Assembly (NCBI RefSeq): GCF_042477335.2
Contig: NC_091263.1
Span: 69,558,501 to 69,622,500, forward strand
Reading direction: 5' to 3'
Origin: Ovis canadensis
Lineage: Eukaryota; Chordata; Mammalia; Artiodactyla; Bovidae
Length of the DNA: 64,000 bases
The position numbers were made by a program, and so were the translations under genes. A model generated the notes under the pieces. That model was given only the letters and a program-made list of their open reading frames with translations, had not been told where the DNA came from and did not search any database. How positions within the stretch are numbered: the stretch's first letter is position 1; every line of letters begins with the position of its first letter. Positions 63,731-64,000 of this stretch are shown in pieces.

Positions 63731-64000
63731 GTGGAGGAGCGGCGTTCAGTACTGCTGCGAACCGCGCCTGGAACTGCAGATGGCCTTCAGGGTTGTCGAG
63801 GCCGCCGAGGGGTTTGCACCAAGATGCGGACCCTCCTTCCTTCATCTCCAAAGTGAGAGTGTGCAGGGGGCTGAGATCTGGGGGCCCTGGGGGTCTGTAA
63901 GGGCCATGTGACTCCTGTGCTATGTGACCTCGGACCAGCCCCCAGCCCTCCTGGGCCTGTCTTCGTCTGTAGACTGCTGCTGTAGCCCAAGTCTGGATCA
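63731..64000. other. Unique sequence to window end
   Basis: No gene seen. 63,905-63,985 may be a forward MIR ('atgtgacctcggaccagccc'). Confidence 0.35.

Overview
This window is nuclear DNA from a ruminant, most likely a bovid. The diagnosis rests on its repeats: many copies of the RTE retrotransposon BovB, the tRNA-Glu-derived Bov-tA SINE and its Bov-A2 dimer relative, ruminant-type L1 tails, CHR SINEs shared by whales, hippos and ruminants, and a bovine-type mariner MITE. Older mammalian MIR, L2, L1 and hAT relics lie underneath. Nothing bacterial, plasmid, phage or CRISPR is present.

Layout. 0-12.7 kb is mostly old sequence (MIR, L2, unique DNA) with three ruminant SINE or LINE insertions. 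It contains a 1.6-kb CA-rich tandem array at 7542-9168 and a CpG-containing unique block near 2.9-3.3 kb. 12.7-46.8 kb is packed with lineage-specific retrotransposons, many nested inside older ones, and many insertion events can be read from their target-site duplications. 46.75-55.43 kb has no recognisable ruminant-specific insertion. At its left side is a strong CpG island (about 47.29-48.45 kb) with GC boxes and a good splice donor at 48,043/48,044 on the + strand. 55.4-64 kb returns to a mix of MIR, L2 and scattered Bov-tA and BovB.

Genes. I find no convincing protein-coding exon. The most gene-like object is the CpG island, read as the promoter and 5'-untranslated first exon of a gene transcribed on the + strand, whose first intron would occupy the rest of the window. 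I cannot name it. Long open frames in the island, in the CA array and in the retrotransposons are artefacts of composition or transposon remnants. Several unique AT-rich blocks with clustered homeodomain-like or RFX X-box motifs (3.0, 6.0, 14.7, 15.4, 23.9, 37.5, 54.8, 56.1 and 57.8 kb) are candidate conserved non-coding elements; this is inference from motif content and absence of repeats, not from an alignment.

I saw no new biological system. The points most worth a second look are the insertion-poor island region, the higher-order structure of the CA array, the stratified nested insertions, a chimeric SINE-LINE reading frame and very short dated L1 and BovB insertions. Family names and boundaries were assigned by eye from remembered consensus patterns; edges of old elements may be off by tens of bases.
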